In this document: in pieces, positions 23,840 to 33,604 of the stretch
Position numbering within the stretch: the first letter of the stretch is position 1
Layout: the number at the start of each line of letters is the position of its first letter
Assembly: GCA_964542965.1 (NCBI GenBank)
Contig: CAZIVH010000001.1
Span: 46,714-110,713, forward strand
Direction of reading: 5' to 3'
DNA from: CAJBLF01 sp964542965
GTDB taxonomy: Bacteria; Patescibacteriota; Gracilibacteria; Absconditabacterales; Absconditicoccaceae
Length of the DNA: 64,000 nucleotides
Made by a program: the position numbers and the translations under genes
The notes under the pieces: model-generated
Database searches by the model: none
The model's input: the letters and a program-made list of their open reading frames with translations, nothing else
Told to the model about the DNA's origin: nothing

Positions 23840-24574
23840 GTTTTAAAAATTATTTTTTTATTTTGTTTAGACCTAAGTATATATGAATTTCCTGTAAAAA
23901 ATCAATATTAGTTCTTGCTATTTCTTTTTTTTATTATTTTTGGTAGAGGAGTACTCCCCTCATTTTTTGTGTTTTTTCGGCTTTTGAAGCCTGAATCCCC
24001 TGTAAAATCCGTGCGTTTTTTACCCCTGGGTGGTACTTAGTTCAACTTAAGGTCAAAAACATCTCTTATAATTCGGGGGATTTTGACGAAAATCCATGCT
24101 TTTTGGAATCCTTGCTATTTCTAGATCTTCGTGTTTTTGAGAAAATAAAAAAACTATATTGGTGCAAATATAGTTCTAAACTAAATTATTTTTATATTTT
24201 TTTGATTTTTTTGAATCTGATCTGGAATATCACATACTTTGCACAAGATATATTGTGCGAAGTATATATCATGGCTTTCTGAGTGGTTTTTGTGGTTTCA
24301 GCTTCCAGATCTCTTTTTCCTCATTTTATACACTTGCACAACACACAGGCATTGTGCATAGGTATAAAAATTCGGATAGATCTTTTTGGTCGGGGGACTT
24401 TGATATATACCCACTCGTTCTGGATATTTAAAATCGAGGTAACTCCTCTCCTCTGCTCCATATCCAGGCCTCGTTTTCGCACAATACCAGTTGTGCGTTC
24501 ACCCCGTAGAACTACGGGGTTCGTTCGGCTCCTAAAAGAAAAATCGGGCGGGCGGATTCTTTATTTTAATTTAA
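23840..24574. other. Gene-free hairpin-rich interval
   Basis: 735 bp without a convincing gene. It holds many potential hairpins: GTCAAAA/TTTTGAC (24052-24088), AACTATATT/AATATAGTT (24152-24175), GCACAA/TTGTGC at 24241-24259 and 24336-24357, CTGGATAT/ATATCCAG (24419-24467), then the left arm of the cassette. A 100-residue open frame at 24283-24585 crosses these hairpins and is not credible as a protein. Confidence 0.6.
24142..24175 (-). terminator. Intrinsic terminator, minus strand
   Basis: Perfect 9-bp stem AACTATATT/AATATAGTT followed on the minus strand by TTTTTTTATTTT. It is the first terminator downstream of the four-gene minus-strand cassette. Confidence 0.7.
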
Positions 24575-24575
24575 C
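24477..24575 (+). repeat. Left hairpin arm of the four-gene cassette
   Basis: Ordered blocks: CGCACAA/TTGTGCG hairpin (24478-24497), CCCCGTAG/CTACGGGG hairpin (24502-24519), AAAAGAAAAATC, GGGCGGGCG (24546-24554), TTAATTTAA (24566-24574). The same blocks occur in mirror orientation at 25959-26075. Confidence 0.7.
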
Positions 24576-24808
24576 TATTTTTTAGATTTTTTTATAAGTT
24601 TTTCTACAAATTTTTTAGGTTCTAATAAATTCCATAATCCATATCACAATATACATCAAATAGCTGCTCATACATAGTTTAAAATAGCAAAACCGAGCAA
24701 ACCTCAAACCACAACAAATAATCGTTTTTTTTCTTTCCATTTATCTTGAGCTCTATTCACATCTTTTACTGCTTTAACAGCATTTTCAATTTCATTTAGT
24801 GAACTCAT
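24575..24808 (-). CDS. Small membrane protein
   Basis: 77 residues with UGA=Gly; too broken under the standard code to be seen. A charged N-terminal helix (NEIENAVKAVKDVNRAQDKW) precedes a glycine-rich hydrophobic segment (residues 30-60, with several UGA-coded glycines in GGLLGFAILNYVGAAIGC) and a lysine-rich tail. Topology resembles small membrane-inserted or holin-like peptides; family not recognised. Last gene of the cassette, with its TAG inside the arm boundary. Confidence 0.7.
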
Positions 24809-24856
24809 ATTATAATTATAAGAAAATAAATTTATTTTTATTGAAATCATATATTC

Positions 24857-25063
24857 CTATTTTTTGTTATCTATCGCATCTTTTTTAGGATATATTATGT
24901 GATAAGAGACTTGCCATTTTCATTTATTTGGTTTCATTGATTTTCATGGATACTGCGCAGTAACTTGTTCTCTTACAAAATTATCATCATATTCTATACA
25001 ATTCTCTTTAAAATCTCTAATGTACGAATTTATACGTTGTTCTAATGTCATTCGTTCAGTCAT
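24857..25063 (-). CDS. Hypothetical protein of the cassette
   Basis: 68 residues, two UGA codons, TAG stop. Soluble-looking and charged (MTERMTLEQRINSYIRD at the start). No family recognised. 48 nt upstream of the membrane protein gene and 49 nt downstream of the next cassette gene. Confidence 0.6.
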
Positions 25064-25112
25064 AGAAAATGTAATAAGAAATAAAACTATTTCTTAAACT
25101 CTTCATATTATT

Positions 25113-25259
25113 CTATTCATCAATTTTTGTTTTGTCTTTTTTCATATCATCATATATATTTGTTAGTCGCTTTATTATGTTTTCTATTCATCTAACTAGT
25201 ATTATTGCTATCGTAAACAATAAAATATTAGTAAATATAGGTGATCCTAATCGCTCCAT
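25113..25259 (-). CDS. Small single-TM protein of the cassette
   Basis: 48 residues, TAG stop, one UGA-coded glycine. A hydrophobic helix (residues 8-23, IFTNILLFTIAIILV) is followed by a charged lysine-rich tail. Not recognised. Support is its clean start, position in the row of four, and hydrophobic/charged layout. Confidence 0.5.
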
Positions 25260-25363
25260 TGTTTGATTATTAAATCATATAAAAGGTTGTTATTTTATTC
25301 ATATTTTTATATACTTATAACTATTCATCCGCTGAATATCAAGCTCCAAAGCTATGTATTTCA

Positions 25364-25903
25364 TTAGTGTAGACTTCAATCATCATTCATAGGTTCTCAT
25401 CTATATGTATAATAATACATTTTTTTAATCTCTTGTATAATTTCCCATTTAGATTCCTTAGTTGAATTATGTTCTTCTTTAAGTTCTGGAGCAATATCAG
25501 GAGTAAAAGACCAGCGCCATAATTTATATTGTAGCTTTGTATAGGTATATATACTTATAAATCACGATATATTATCACTTTTACGTTTCATTTTCATTCT
25601 TGATGGTTTGTCTCATGTTTCAAATTCTGAAATCATTTCATATCTATATCTTTGGTCATTATTTTTACGTTCTTCCTTTTGTTGTGTTATTTGTTGCGAT
25701 AATATGTCTAATTGTGTTTGTGATAAGGTGATGCTATCACGAGTTGCGTGAACTAACTTTATGGTTCGGATAAAATAAAAAGTAGCCGCTCATCAAGCAA
25801 TAATAGATCAAATTGCCCCAAGAGCGGTCCAAAGAGAACCAGTAGGTGTAGATATTTGTTGTAAAGCAATTCAAGTCTCAGTTATTCCTGTCATCATAAA
25901 CAT
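25364..25903 (-). CDS. Membrane protein of the cassette
   Basis: 179 residues with UGA=Gly. Residues 28-50 form a glycine/alanine TM helix with a run of UGA-coded glycines (GAIGSIIAGGAATFYFI), followed by a coiled-coil-like stretch rich in Gln (TQLDILSQQITQQKEERK) and a Trp/Tyr-rich C-terminal region. First gene of the four-gene row. Not recognised; a membrane-tethered sensor or effector is possible but unproven. Confidence 0.65.
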
Positions 25904-26276
25904 AGCAGATAAATATCTGCTTATTTATACTACAAAATAGTTTTATTTCAATATTATCTTAATTTAATTTTTCGCCCGCCCTTTCCCCTCTTCGAGGGGA
26001 TTTTTCTTTTCTAAAAAAGACCCTCACAGCCCCGCACTGCTGCGGGGACTCGCACAACCTGGACTACATTGTGCGAAGTATGAGAAGATGCAAAAGAAGC
26101 TGATTCTTTACTTTCCCTGTATTCGTTTTATTCTCCTTGAATTTTTATTCCGCCATGGGCGGATAAATAATTCGTAGATCTATGTCCAGAATATTTTTTA
26201 TCTTTTTCGAGAGTATTCTCATTCCGTAAAAGTTTGGTTTCTTGAGGAGTCTATTATACTACATAACTCCTCTCCT
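25904..26276. other. Gene-free interval with right cassette arm
   Basis: 373 bp. Contains the right arm (25959-26075), then an AT-rich leader that probably carries the cassette promoter, and a CGCCATGGGCG palindrome (26151-26161). No credible gene seen. Confidence 0.55.
25959..26075 (-). repeat. Right hairpin arm of the four-gene cassette
   Basis: Mirror image of the left arm. Reading the minus strand: CGCACAA/TTGTGCG hairpin (26051-26075), CCCCGCA/TGCGGGG hairpin (26030-26047), AAAAGAAAAATC, an extra CCCCTC/GAGGGG hairpin (25985-25999), GGGCGGGCG (25973-25981), TTAATTTAA (25959-25967). Confidence 0.7.
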
Positions 26277-26549
26277 CTATGTTATCCCTTTCTCGTTATA
26301 TGGTCTGCAGAGATCCGCTAATGGCTGCACTTCTTTTTCCAGTATTTCCTTTAAGCGTTTGGAGATATTTTTTAGCTTTTCAGCCACTTTGGGATGTCAT
26401 AATTCTGTGTCTTTGATGACGTCGTTCTGGAATTTTATGGAAAGTATCTCAAAAAGTTCAGCTAATGCATCGTAATTCAGATTCCCTATGTCTTCTCAGA
26501 GTTCTATGAGGTTTCATGAGTATTTTTCGATGGTTTTTTTGTGATTCAT
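26277..26549 (-). CDS. Hypothetical helical protein
   Basis: 90 residues, three UGA codons, TAG stop. Predicted mostly helical and acidic-basic mixed (ELFEILSIKFQNDVI, VAEKLKNISKRLKEILEKEV). No family recognised. It lies just outside the right cassette arm on the same strand. Confidence 0.65.
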
Positions 26550-26672
26550 ATGTGTAACAAAAATAAAAAAGAACGTAGTTTGTTCTTTTTTTTGTTTTAT
26601 TTTTTATAGTTCTATTATATTCTTTTTGTATATTTCTTCAATCATTTTTTTATTATATAAAGTAGAATGCTC

Positions 26673-27335
26673 TTATGCTACGTTTTTCAGAAATTCTTTC
26701 ACTTCCTCTCCCTTTATCTCTTTTTTGAAGATGATATAATTCGGTAGAAGACTGATCTGCTTGATGTCTTTATCTTTGTTTCCTGAAGTCACTGGATATT
26801 CTATGATGGTTGCTGTAATGTTGACAGTCAATGGATCCTGTTTTGTCGGTCTGAAAGTGATATACGTGGCTTTTGTTCCTATGAGTGCATTCTTTTGCCT
26901 AGCAAATGTCTCTCCTAGGTTGTAGAGTTCTTCTGCGGGAATAACTGGTCCTACAGCTTCATTTCGTCATCATTTTTGCTCTATTTTTTCTTGCTTCATG
27001 AGAAAGGATATTGTCTTTCCTGATTTCATTTTTGGGATGATGGTATCTATGAGTGGAAACATTGCTTGATGTTCTTGCACCCGTTCAAAAACGTTGGCGT
27101 CAGTATGATCCTCGTCGAGATGGAATGCTATTTCTCATGTTTCCTCCTCTACTCTTTTTTTTCCTATTTCGTATTCGCTAGAATCGCCCGGGTGATTGCC
27201 GTCATCAAAAGAGCCGTTGTAGTCATGTCGATCATGAGGGAATCTTGCTTCGTTGAGCACTTTCCAGATTTCATTTCTTTTTTGGTCGTTATTGGACGAG
27301 GTTTTTAGCTGTTGTTGTTCGTTGACTTTTTCCAT
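26673..27335 (-). CDS. Hypothetical protein
   Basis: 220 residues with UGA=Gly. N-terminal 70 residues are polar and Asp/His/Gly-rich (PHDRHDYNGSFDDGNHPGD), the rest alpha/beta-like. Start taken at ATG 27335; an in-frame TTG lies 60 nt upstream. No TM segment or recognised motif. It is the first gene of the minus-strand row leading toward the cassette, 123 nt before the 90-residue gene. Confidence 0.7.
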
Positions 27336-27480
27336 GTTATTGGTTTCGGAATATAAATGTATCTTAAGTATATTCCTAGTCTTTGGAAAAGTCAATTTTT
27401 TCTTGGTTATTATAGATATTAAAAAACATTTGTAAAAAATGTCAAATTCCTTATAGTGTTCGTTACCTTAAACTACATAT

Positions 27481-28008
27481 ATGGAAACACAACACATGCA
27501 GGGTTTTGATATTATCCCTCTTACCCTTACTTATTACCAAGAGGCGTTGGATGTCGCTCTGGCTATTTTCAAGTCAGATCCGAATGCTAAGGACGATATC
27601 AGAGAAGCATTCAAGAAAGCATTGTATCCTGAACGATATGTCGACATCGGGAAACGGAAACATTGGCTTCTTATAGACAGTAAAAACAAAAAAGTTGTAG
27701 GGACAGTGGGACTCTATACCCAGACTTCTGACAGGAAAGCGCCGTATTGGCTTGGTTGGTTCGGAGTCCTGGATACGTATAGATCCTTAGGATTAGGGAA
27801 ATATCTGTTTCAGTGGGTTCTCGATGAATTACATCGTCGAAAAAAAACAGTTTTGAATATAGAGACTTCTGATTTACGGTATGCGCAATCTGCCGTAGCT
27901 TTGTACAAAAGATTCGGTTGCAAACAGATCAAAAGGCTCCCTCAAACCACTAAGCAGGGTTTTCGTTATCACAAACTTATTTTTGAGAAACAGCTTATGA
28001 TATGATAA
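27481..28008 (+). CDS. GNAT family N-acetyltransferase
   Basis: 175 residues. Acetyl-CoA-binding motif A is visible as YRSLGLGKYLFQWVLDE (residues 100-116, the R/Q-x-x-G-x-G loop), with a beta-bulge strand WFGVLD before it and YKRFGCKQIKRLP near the end. The family transfers acetyl groups to amines; substrate unknown. In code 25 a UGA immediately precedes the UAA stop, and both are embedded in the terminator stem. Confidence 0.9.
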
Positions 28009-28517
28009 GCTGTTTTTTTTGTCGAAAAAAAACCTGCTTGATAGACAAACAGGTCTCAATTTTTTAGGATTTTTGTGAAGAATTGTTTTGTCCATTTTAG
28101 ATACTTCTTGATGCCCAATCCAATAGCGAAATACGTTATCGCATACCATTGCATCATTTTCAAAAACAATGGAAAATTCCCTGTGTAGGCATAGATGATA
28201 CTGATCTCTACGTAGGGTATACTTAGTATGGTATACACTATGGTTTCAACAAACCAACGTTTCTGAACGAATCTTATCTGTCGTCCGAGCATGATGAGCA
28301 GGACGTTGATGATACTCGTAAAGAACGACTTGGTGAGACAGAATATGAGTATCCCTATCTCTACTTTCAATATGATGGCTTGTACGAATAAAACAGCTAT
28401 CAATATCGATATATAGAGGGTGATACATTCTATCCAGAACTCTTTTTTCTTCATCTTCCATAAGCTCAGTATGAGCATCCTTTTCCCTTTTTTGTGCTTT
28501 TTGTTTGTGATAGGCAT
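27966..28517 (-). CDS. Polytopic membrane protein, 3' end disputed
   Basis: Unrecognised protein with about four TM helices and a basic N-terminus. The frame meets UGA at 28056-28058 (residue 154), directly followed by an intrinsic terminator. Read as Gly, it continues for 30 residues through the terminator and ends at UAA 27966-27968, overlapping the GNAT gene by 43 nt. Read as stop it ends cleanly before the terminator. The start may be internal (ATG ending 28478 or 28454), because the upstream gene overlaps the first codons. Confidence 0.6.
27989..28020 (+). terminator. Intrinsic terminator overlapping the GNAT stop codon
   Basis: 8-bp stem CAGCTTAT/ATAAGCTG with a 6-nt loop and eight T. 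The stop codon is part of the stem. Confidence 0.85.
28024..28054 (-). terminator. Intrinsic terminator, minus strand
   Basis: Stem ACCTG/CAGGT with inner TTG/CAA, followed on the minus strand by eight T. It starts two nt after a UGA codon of the membrane protein gene. Confidence 0.8.
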
Positions 28518-28912
28518 TTTTGTGTTTTTTGGTTTGTTACCATATATTTTTCGTTTATGAAATCAAGTTGGCTTGATAAGATAATATCTATTAGCTTGTG
28601 AATTCACTTTTTCTTTATATCTTCTAATTTTTTTATACTGAATTTCATGACGCTTGTCTTGGTTTCATCCGCTAGACTCGGCAATAATGGGAATTTTTCC
28701 AAAATATCTGTCCCTCGATGGCTAATCCCGAATATCACCTCCTTTTTCCTAACGTTGAGATAAAACAGCAGTTTTCTGCCTTTTTCCCATATGCGATAAT
28801 AACATGATAGTCCGTGTGGCGTATTTTCGTGATAGAGATAGGTTTTTTGGAGTATTGCATTGAGATTTCTTACTATAGTTTGGATATCTTTCCCTTCTAC
28901 TTGGTATCTCAT
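28430..28912 (-). CDS. Hypothetical protein
   Basis: Unrecognised. The first 103 residues, to UGA 28604, look like a compact alpha/beta protein (KLLFYLNVRKKEVIFGISHRG). With UGA=Gly it extends to TAG 28430, overlapping the next gene by up to 88 nt; if that gene begins at the ATG ending 28454 the overlap is only 25 nt. The start ATG overlaps the stop of the previous gene by 16 nt, so the row is one operon. Confidence 0.6.
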
Positions 28913-29406
28913 TCTTCTTGTATCGGCGCTGGTGATAAAACATGTGCATAGATATCTTCTATGACGGTTTCCGCTTCAGTTTTTTTTTCGCTATCATTGG
29001 ATTGATTCGTAATAGTGAACCTCTCTTCTCCTTCTTCTTTTTTGAGGATGAAGATATCCTCTCCTCTCTCTTCGTATCTATTGATCTTGATGGTCGTTCA
29101 TCCGTATTTTTGGATGGTTATAGTATACCCTATCGTTTTGTTGTAGACAACCTCTATCGTCTTATAAGTCTCTTGTTGTTGACCTAGAGAGACCGTATAT
29201 TCCCTCTTCCCTTTTTCATCGTTTTTTTTGAAGGCATATGTTTTGTTTTCTAGAGCTGCAGTTGCGTCATAGATCGCCAAAATCTTTTGCGCTATCTTGT
29301 CAGGATCTTCCCCTAGCGTCTCTTTGTTTTTTAGTATGCTTTTGTAGAGCGCGTCAAGCTCTTCTTTCGTGGTGATATTAGGCATGAACTCTTTTGATTC
29401 TTGCAT
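28897..29406 (-). CDS. Hypothetical protein, first of a three-gene row
   Basis: 169 residues from ATG 29406. An upstream in-frame ATG at 29490 would add 28 residues that leave only 20 nt for the divergent gene's promoter, so the later start is preferred. UGA at 29098 is read through to TAG 28897, which overlaps the next start codon region (ATGAGATACCAAGTAG), a normal coupled arrangement. Helical N-terminus, beta-rich charged C-terminus (TIEVVYNKTIGYTITIQKYG). No family recognised. Confidence 0.65.
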
Positions 29407-29510
29407 AGCATAGAGGGAATATATAAATATTGCCAAATTTGCAATTTTTGCATTTTTGAATATACTTATATCGTACAAATATACAAGCATTTATACTCTA
29501 GGTTTGCCGT

Positions 29511-31448
29511 ATGCAACTAGCGAATATCAAGATTTCCAATCTCTTGAGTTATCCTTATCATCCCGACCTCCACAAGGCTGAAGGCGTCATTTTCCATAAT
29601 AGAGAACATAATAACGTTAATGTGATGATTGGACCGAATGGTGCAGGTAAAAGCTGATTTTTGACGATTCTTCATCAGCTATTCAAGGTTGGCCTCATGA
29701 ACGATTATGTCTATGATAAAACCTATATATCAAGCATTACTCCTTTGGATCAAAAAAAAACTATTGTTGTGCATCCCCAATATACAGAATGACTTCATGC
29801 TCATTTTGCTTATCGCGATAAACCTTCTGAATTGATTATAGAATTGTTCATCACGGAGCATGATTATGATAATATGAGATATATCATCAGACATAAATCT
29901 ATCTTTCATGAGCTTATCAGAAAATATAGTTCATTGTCTATCCAATATCCTGATTTTTGTGATGAAGATATCCATAATATTCCAACATCCTTTGTCTTGC
30001 ATTGTTCTTTTGATGCAAAAAAGAATATCATCGTTGTAGACGAAAAAAAGCTTTCTCCTCAAGGGAAGTTTGTCTTGTTGTATCTGCAGACTTTGGAACT
30101 TATACAGATTTGTGTCGATATCTACAATGAGTTTGAAAGAGCTTGAGAACAAGAGCCGCTTATTCCTCTCAAAAATGGCGTAGCGTTCATTTCGATGAAT
30201 AGGGAGCTGAAACATATTCCTCATCAGATAAATCCCCATACATGGAATGAGCTTATAGGGGACAAAAATTCTGCTTCTCATCATGCACATATCGGATTCT
30301 ATCTTTGTGTCAAAAAGATATGGAATATTATCTCCAATCATCGAAGTCTCAAAATGACGAAGAAAGAGATCGCTAATTTTCCTGAAAGATTGGAGGCGTC
30401 AGAATTCTATACTTCACTTGTCTTTATCATAAAGAAATATTTCAATAAAACATTGACGGTGGAATACCGTGATGGATTGCTTGAATTCTATCTCATAGAT
30501 ACGTTTGGAAACTATATCCCATTCTCTGAATTGAGTGATGGTGAACAGTCTTTTCTCTCTATGATATTTACGATGTATGGATATGATCTCAAACATAGCA
30601 TGGTCATTATCGACGAACCGGAAATTCACTTTCATCCGCAGATGCAGAGAAGTTTCGCCAGAATGATAGAAAAGATCAATAAAAATATAGGAACTCAATT
30701 TATCCTTTCTACCTACTCTCCTCTCTTTATCAATGAATCCAATATCGGAAATGTGTATAGATTCGCAAAAATCCAATGAGCGACACATATAAAGAATCCT
30801 TTTTTCTCTTTATCTTCTGATGAATCGAGTCTTGTCCATCTCTTGAAATTTGAAAATCTGTCCAAAATATTCTTCGTAAACAAGATCATCATGGTTGAAG
30901 GTGAAACTGATGCGTATTTCTTTGAATTTTATTTGAGATATCTTCATACGCTTCCTGAACGAAAGAGCAAGATCACCGATTATGAAATCATCAATATCAA
31001 TGGGAAGTGAAGCTATAAGCTTTGGAATAGGTTCCTTGGAAGATTTGGTCTACAATCTTTCTTTATTGGAGATTGGGATAATATCGTGGATTATGGGTTC
31101 ATGACGCAAAATGATTTGAACTATTATTATAAGCAAGCAAAGTCCTATTATATGGGGCTCAAGAAAAGCAAAAAAACTCATCGCAATTACAACAAGCTTG
31201 TCGATACCATCAGGAATCTCTTTCCTCAGAAGTATAGGCAGCTTATAGCAAATATAGATGAGCTTTATGATAAAAATATATTCATTCTTAAAAAATGAGA
31301 TATAGAGACCTATTTGGGTATGCCTGAAAAATGATTGGAGCAGACCGTGAAATTTTGCCATACGAATTTCAAACAACGACTGGAAAGCAAGAATTATGCG
31401 CCTTGCAGAAAAGAGTTTGAAGAGATATTGCTTCGTATATTTAAATAG
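29511..31448 (+). CDS. OLD-family ATPase with TOPRIM nuclease domain
   Basis: 645 residues. N-terminal ABC-type ATPase: Walker A MIGPNGAGKSGFL near residue 44, signature-like FSELSDGEQSFLSM, Walker B MVIIDEPEIHFHPQMQ. C-terminal TOPRIM features: IIMVEGETDAYFFE (catalytic Glu) and FFIGDWDN (Asp pair). This is the layout of OLD nucleases, including phage-defence forms such as P2 Old and GajA. No GajB or retron partner is adjacent, so it would be a stand-alone class 1 OLD. It is divergent from a three-gene row of unknowns 104 nt away. Confidence 0.85.
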
Positions 31449-32496
31449 TGTACGCTCACACGTTTTGTACATAGAAATTATACACGAAAACGAATCATGT
31501 TATCCCTACCAAGAGGAAGAGAATGAATAATGCGATGAAAATTCGTGTTTTTCTTTTTTCCGCTTGGATTTTCTGATCGATATCGCTTAGTTTCCTATTG
31601 AGGAATTTTTCTTTATTGTCTTCGTTGATTGTTGCCATATTTTGCAGTTTCTGTTCTATATCGCTCAGCTTTTTTTGTAGGCTCATGATGAATTGGTTTT
31701 TTTCTTCTATGATCTGATCTTTTATTTGTTCTTTTTCGGTGATGCTCTTGTGAAGCAACGCTATCTTCCTGAATTTGTTTTCAACTTCTTGCAGCCTCTG
31801 TTGGAGTGTATGAATGAACTGTATCTTTTCTTCTATAATCTTATCTTTATTCTGATTGTTTTTTTCCTGGTTGATGTATTGCTTGAGTTTCTGTTCAGCT
31901 TCCGTGAGTTTTTGCTGCAGGACATAGATAGACTTGTTTTTTTCGTTGAGCAATCTGTTTTTTTCCTCTATCACTTTGTCTTTTTCTCTATATACCACCA
32001 AGAATTTGCTGAAATTCTCATTGCTTATTTTTGTAGCTGCTGCTGTCGGCTGTTGTTGTGCTGCGGTGTTCTGGAATATCTGTGTCGTAGGTTTAGAATT
32101 GTTGTGGACAGGTATTTGCCCTGTCTGTGCCCCTTGATCCGCTGTTTCTGGCCCTTGCATGTTTTCGTAGAACATATGAATCTCTTTCTCTATCTGATCG
32201 ATTTTTTCCAATTGGAATCCATCCTGAGAGATGTAGATATCCTGCTTTAGGATGTCTATGTCGTTTTTAATCTGATTGATGATCATGTTGATTTCTGCGT
32301 TCTTCTCTTTTGTCTCATAAATCGTTTCTATGCTATTTATTCTTTCCATCAATGGCTTTTTCATATTATGCAATGCTCTGACGAATCTTGCTCTATCTAT
32401 GAGTTTTTTTGCAAAATAAATGATAAATGCAAAAATAGGGAAAACAAGTATTCCTATGATAATGTATAATTGATAGTGGATAAGTGTCTTTAACAT
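31441..32496 (-). CDS. Coiled-coil protein with N- and C-terminal TM helices
   Basis: 351 residues. TM helix at residues 10-32, a coiled coil, a Gln/Thr/Ala-rich linker (AAQQQPTAAA), then three repeats of about 49 residues each containing IIEEKxxFIxxLQQxLxxxExK, and a C-terminal TM helix (residues 313-340). Reading UGA 31495 as Gly completes that last helix. UAA overlaps the end of the OLD gene by 8 nt. Probably an envelope scaffold; its repeats match those of the next gene upstream. Confidence 0.8.
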
Positions 32497-32633
32497 GCTC
32501 TATAGTAGGTAAGAGAGTTAAATGTTTCCATAATATATTAATTTTATATTAAAAGTCAATACAAATTAATTAAAATATAATAAAAAACCCAGAAGGGGTT
32601 TCCAGGGCTTTTTATGTGTATCTTTTGTGGTTT

Positions 32634-33203
32634 TTATCCCTTGAGCATGAAGAATCCCGCCACTACGATGAATATGAGCGATAATCCTATGAATATGAGG
32701 TTCTTGAGCTTTTCGTTTTTGATCATGCCTTTGAGTTGCCCTATTTTCTCTTCCAACTTTTGCTTTTCGATGATAGCTTCCTGTTTTTCTTTGTTGTAAT
32801 CAGGCAATGCGACCATGTGTTGGATTTTAGTTTCTAATTCAGTTACCCTTTGCTGAAGAACGAATATCATCTTATTCTTCTCTTCGAGCATTTTTTCTTT
32901 TTCCTTGAAGATGAGGAAAAATTTCTCTATTTTTTGATCGATAGCGTTTTCCATCCCTTTGTTCGATAGATTCGTAGTAGTTGCAGGTGTAGATGTCTGA
33001 TTGATAATCTCTGTGCTCAACTCTTGGTGAAGTGTAGCGAATTCCTGTTTAAGGGCCAACACCTCCTCTTTCGCTAATAATACTTTGTTAGCGATTTTTT
33101 TATACGATAATTTTCCGCTTTTGATATACCTATCGATGGTCCTGGTAGATATATTCAATCATTTTGCTGCAACTTCTCTGGTTACATTGTACGTTTTACT
33201 CAT
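32634..33203 (-). CDS. Membrane-anchored HTH coiled-coil protein
   Basis: 189 residues. N-terminal MerR/excisionase-like helix-turn-helix (VTREVAAKGLNISTRTIDRY, residues 7-26, then IKSGKLSYKKIANKVLL), coiled coil from about residue 85 with EEKNKMIFVLQQRVTELETK, and a C-terminal TM helix ending in MLKG. Layout recalls RacA-type anchors that tie DNA to the membrane. The start is upstream of what the standard code allows because a UGA-coded glycine lies in the HTH turn. Three AAATATACG-type sites are 45-95 bp upstream. Confidence 0.82.
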
Positions 33204-33245
33204 AATGCTCACTTATTAACAATCTAAAATGTAGTTTTGCTCGCT

Positions 33246-33299
33246 CGTATATTTGTAGATTAAAAATCAATAAATATACGGACATGGTCCAAATATACG
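33246..33299. promoter_or_regulatory. Possible operator cluster upstream of the HTH gene
   Basis: CGTATATTT at 33246-33254 (inverted), AAATATACG at 33272-33280 and again at 33291-33299. Regularly placed copies upstream of a gene for a DNA-binding protein suggest autoregulation; inferred. Confidence 0.4.
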
Positions 33300-33350
33300 A
33301 CCGTAAGTCTAATTACGTCCGAAGGATGATTTTATCTATTTATATTTTGT

Positions 33351-33602
33351 TTATTGGTTGAGGTCAAATTTAGTTGGTTCTGAATATTTTATATCTTTTA
33401 GGATGGATTGTATGTAGATGGTTATCAATACTCCTTCTATCATCCCTAGGAAAAGTATCCGTGGATAAATAGCTATGAAGCTTGGTGTGCCTCAGAAAAA
33501 TGAGATAGGCACTGGGGTTGCAACATTCTGGAAATATGGTATCCAGAGGAAGATGAAGATGAAGATGATGAGGAATAGATAGAACGTTTTCCCTTTTTTC
33601 AT
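33351..33602 (-). CDS. Two-TM small membrane protein
   Basis: 83 residues with one UGA-coded glycine. First helix residues 6-24 (FYLFLIIFIFIFLWI), second 44-64 (RILFLGMIEGVLITIYI), polar C-terminus. Not recognised. It follows the holin-like gene with essentially no gap (stop of that gene at 33605), so the two are probably co-translated. Confidence 0.65.
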
Positions 33603-33604
33603 TT

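Noticed and set aside
24283..24585. 100-residue plus-strand frame
   Set aside because: It runs through several perfect hairpins and the cassette arm, lacks a credible ribosome site and has no protein-like pattern.
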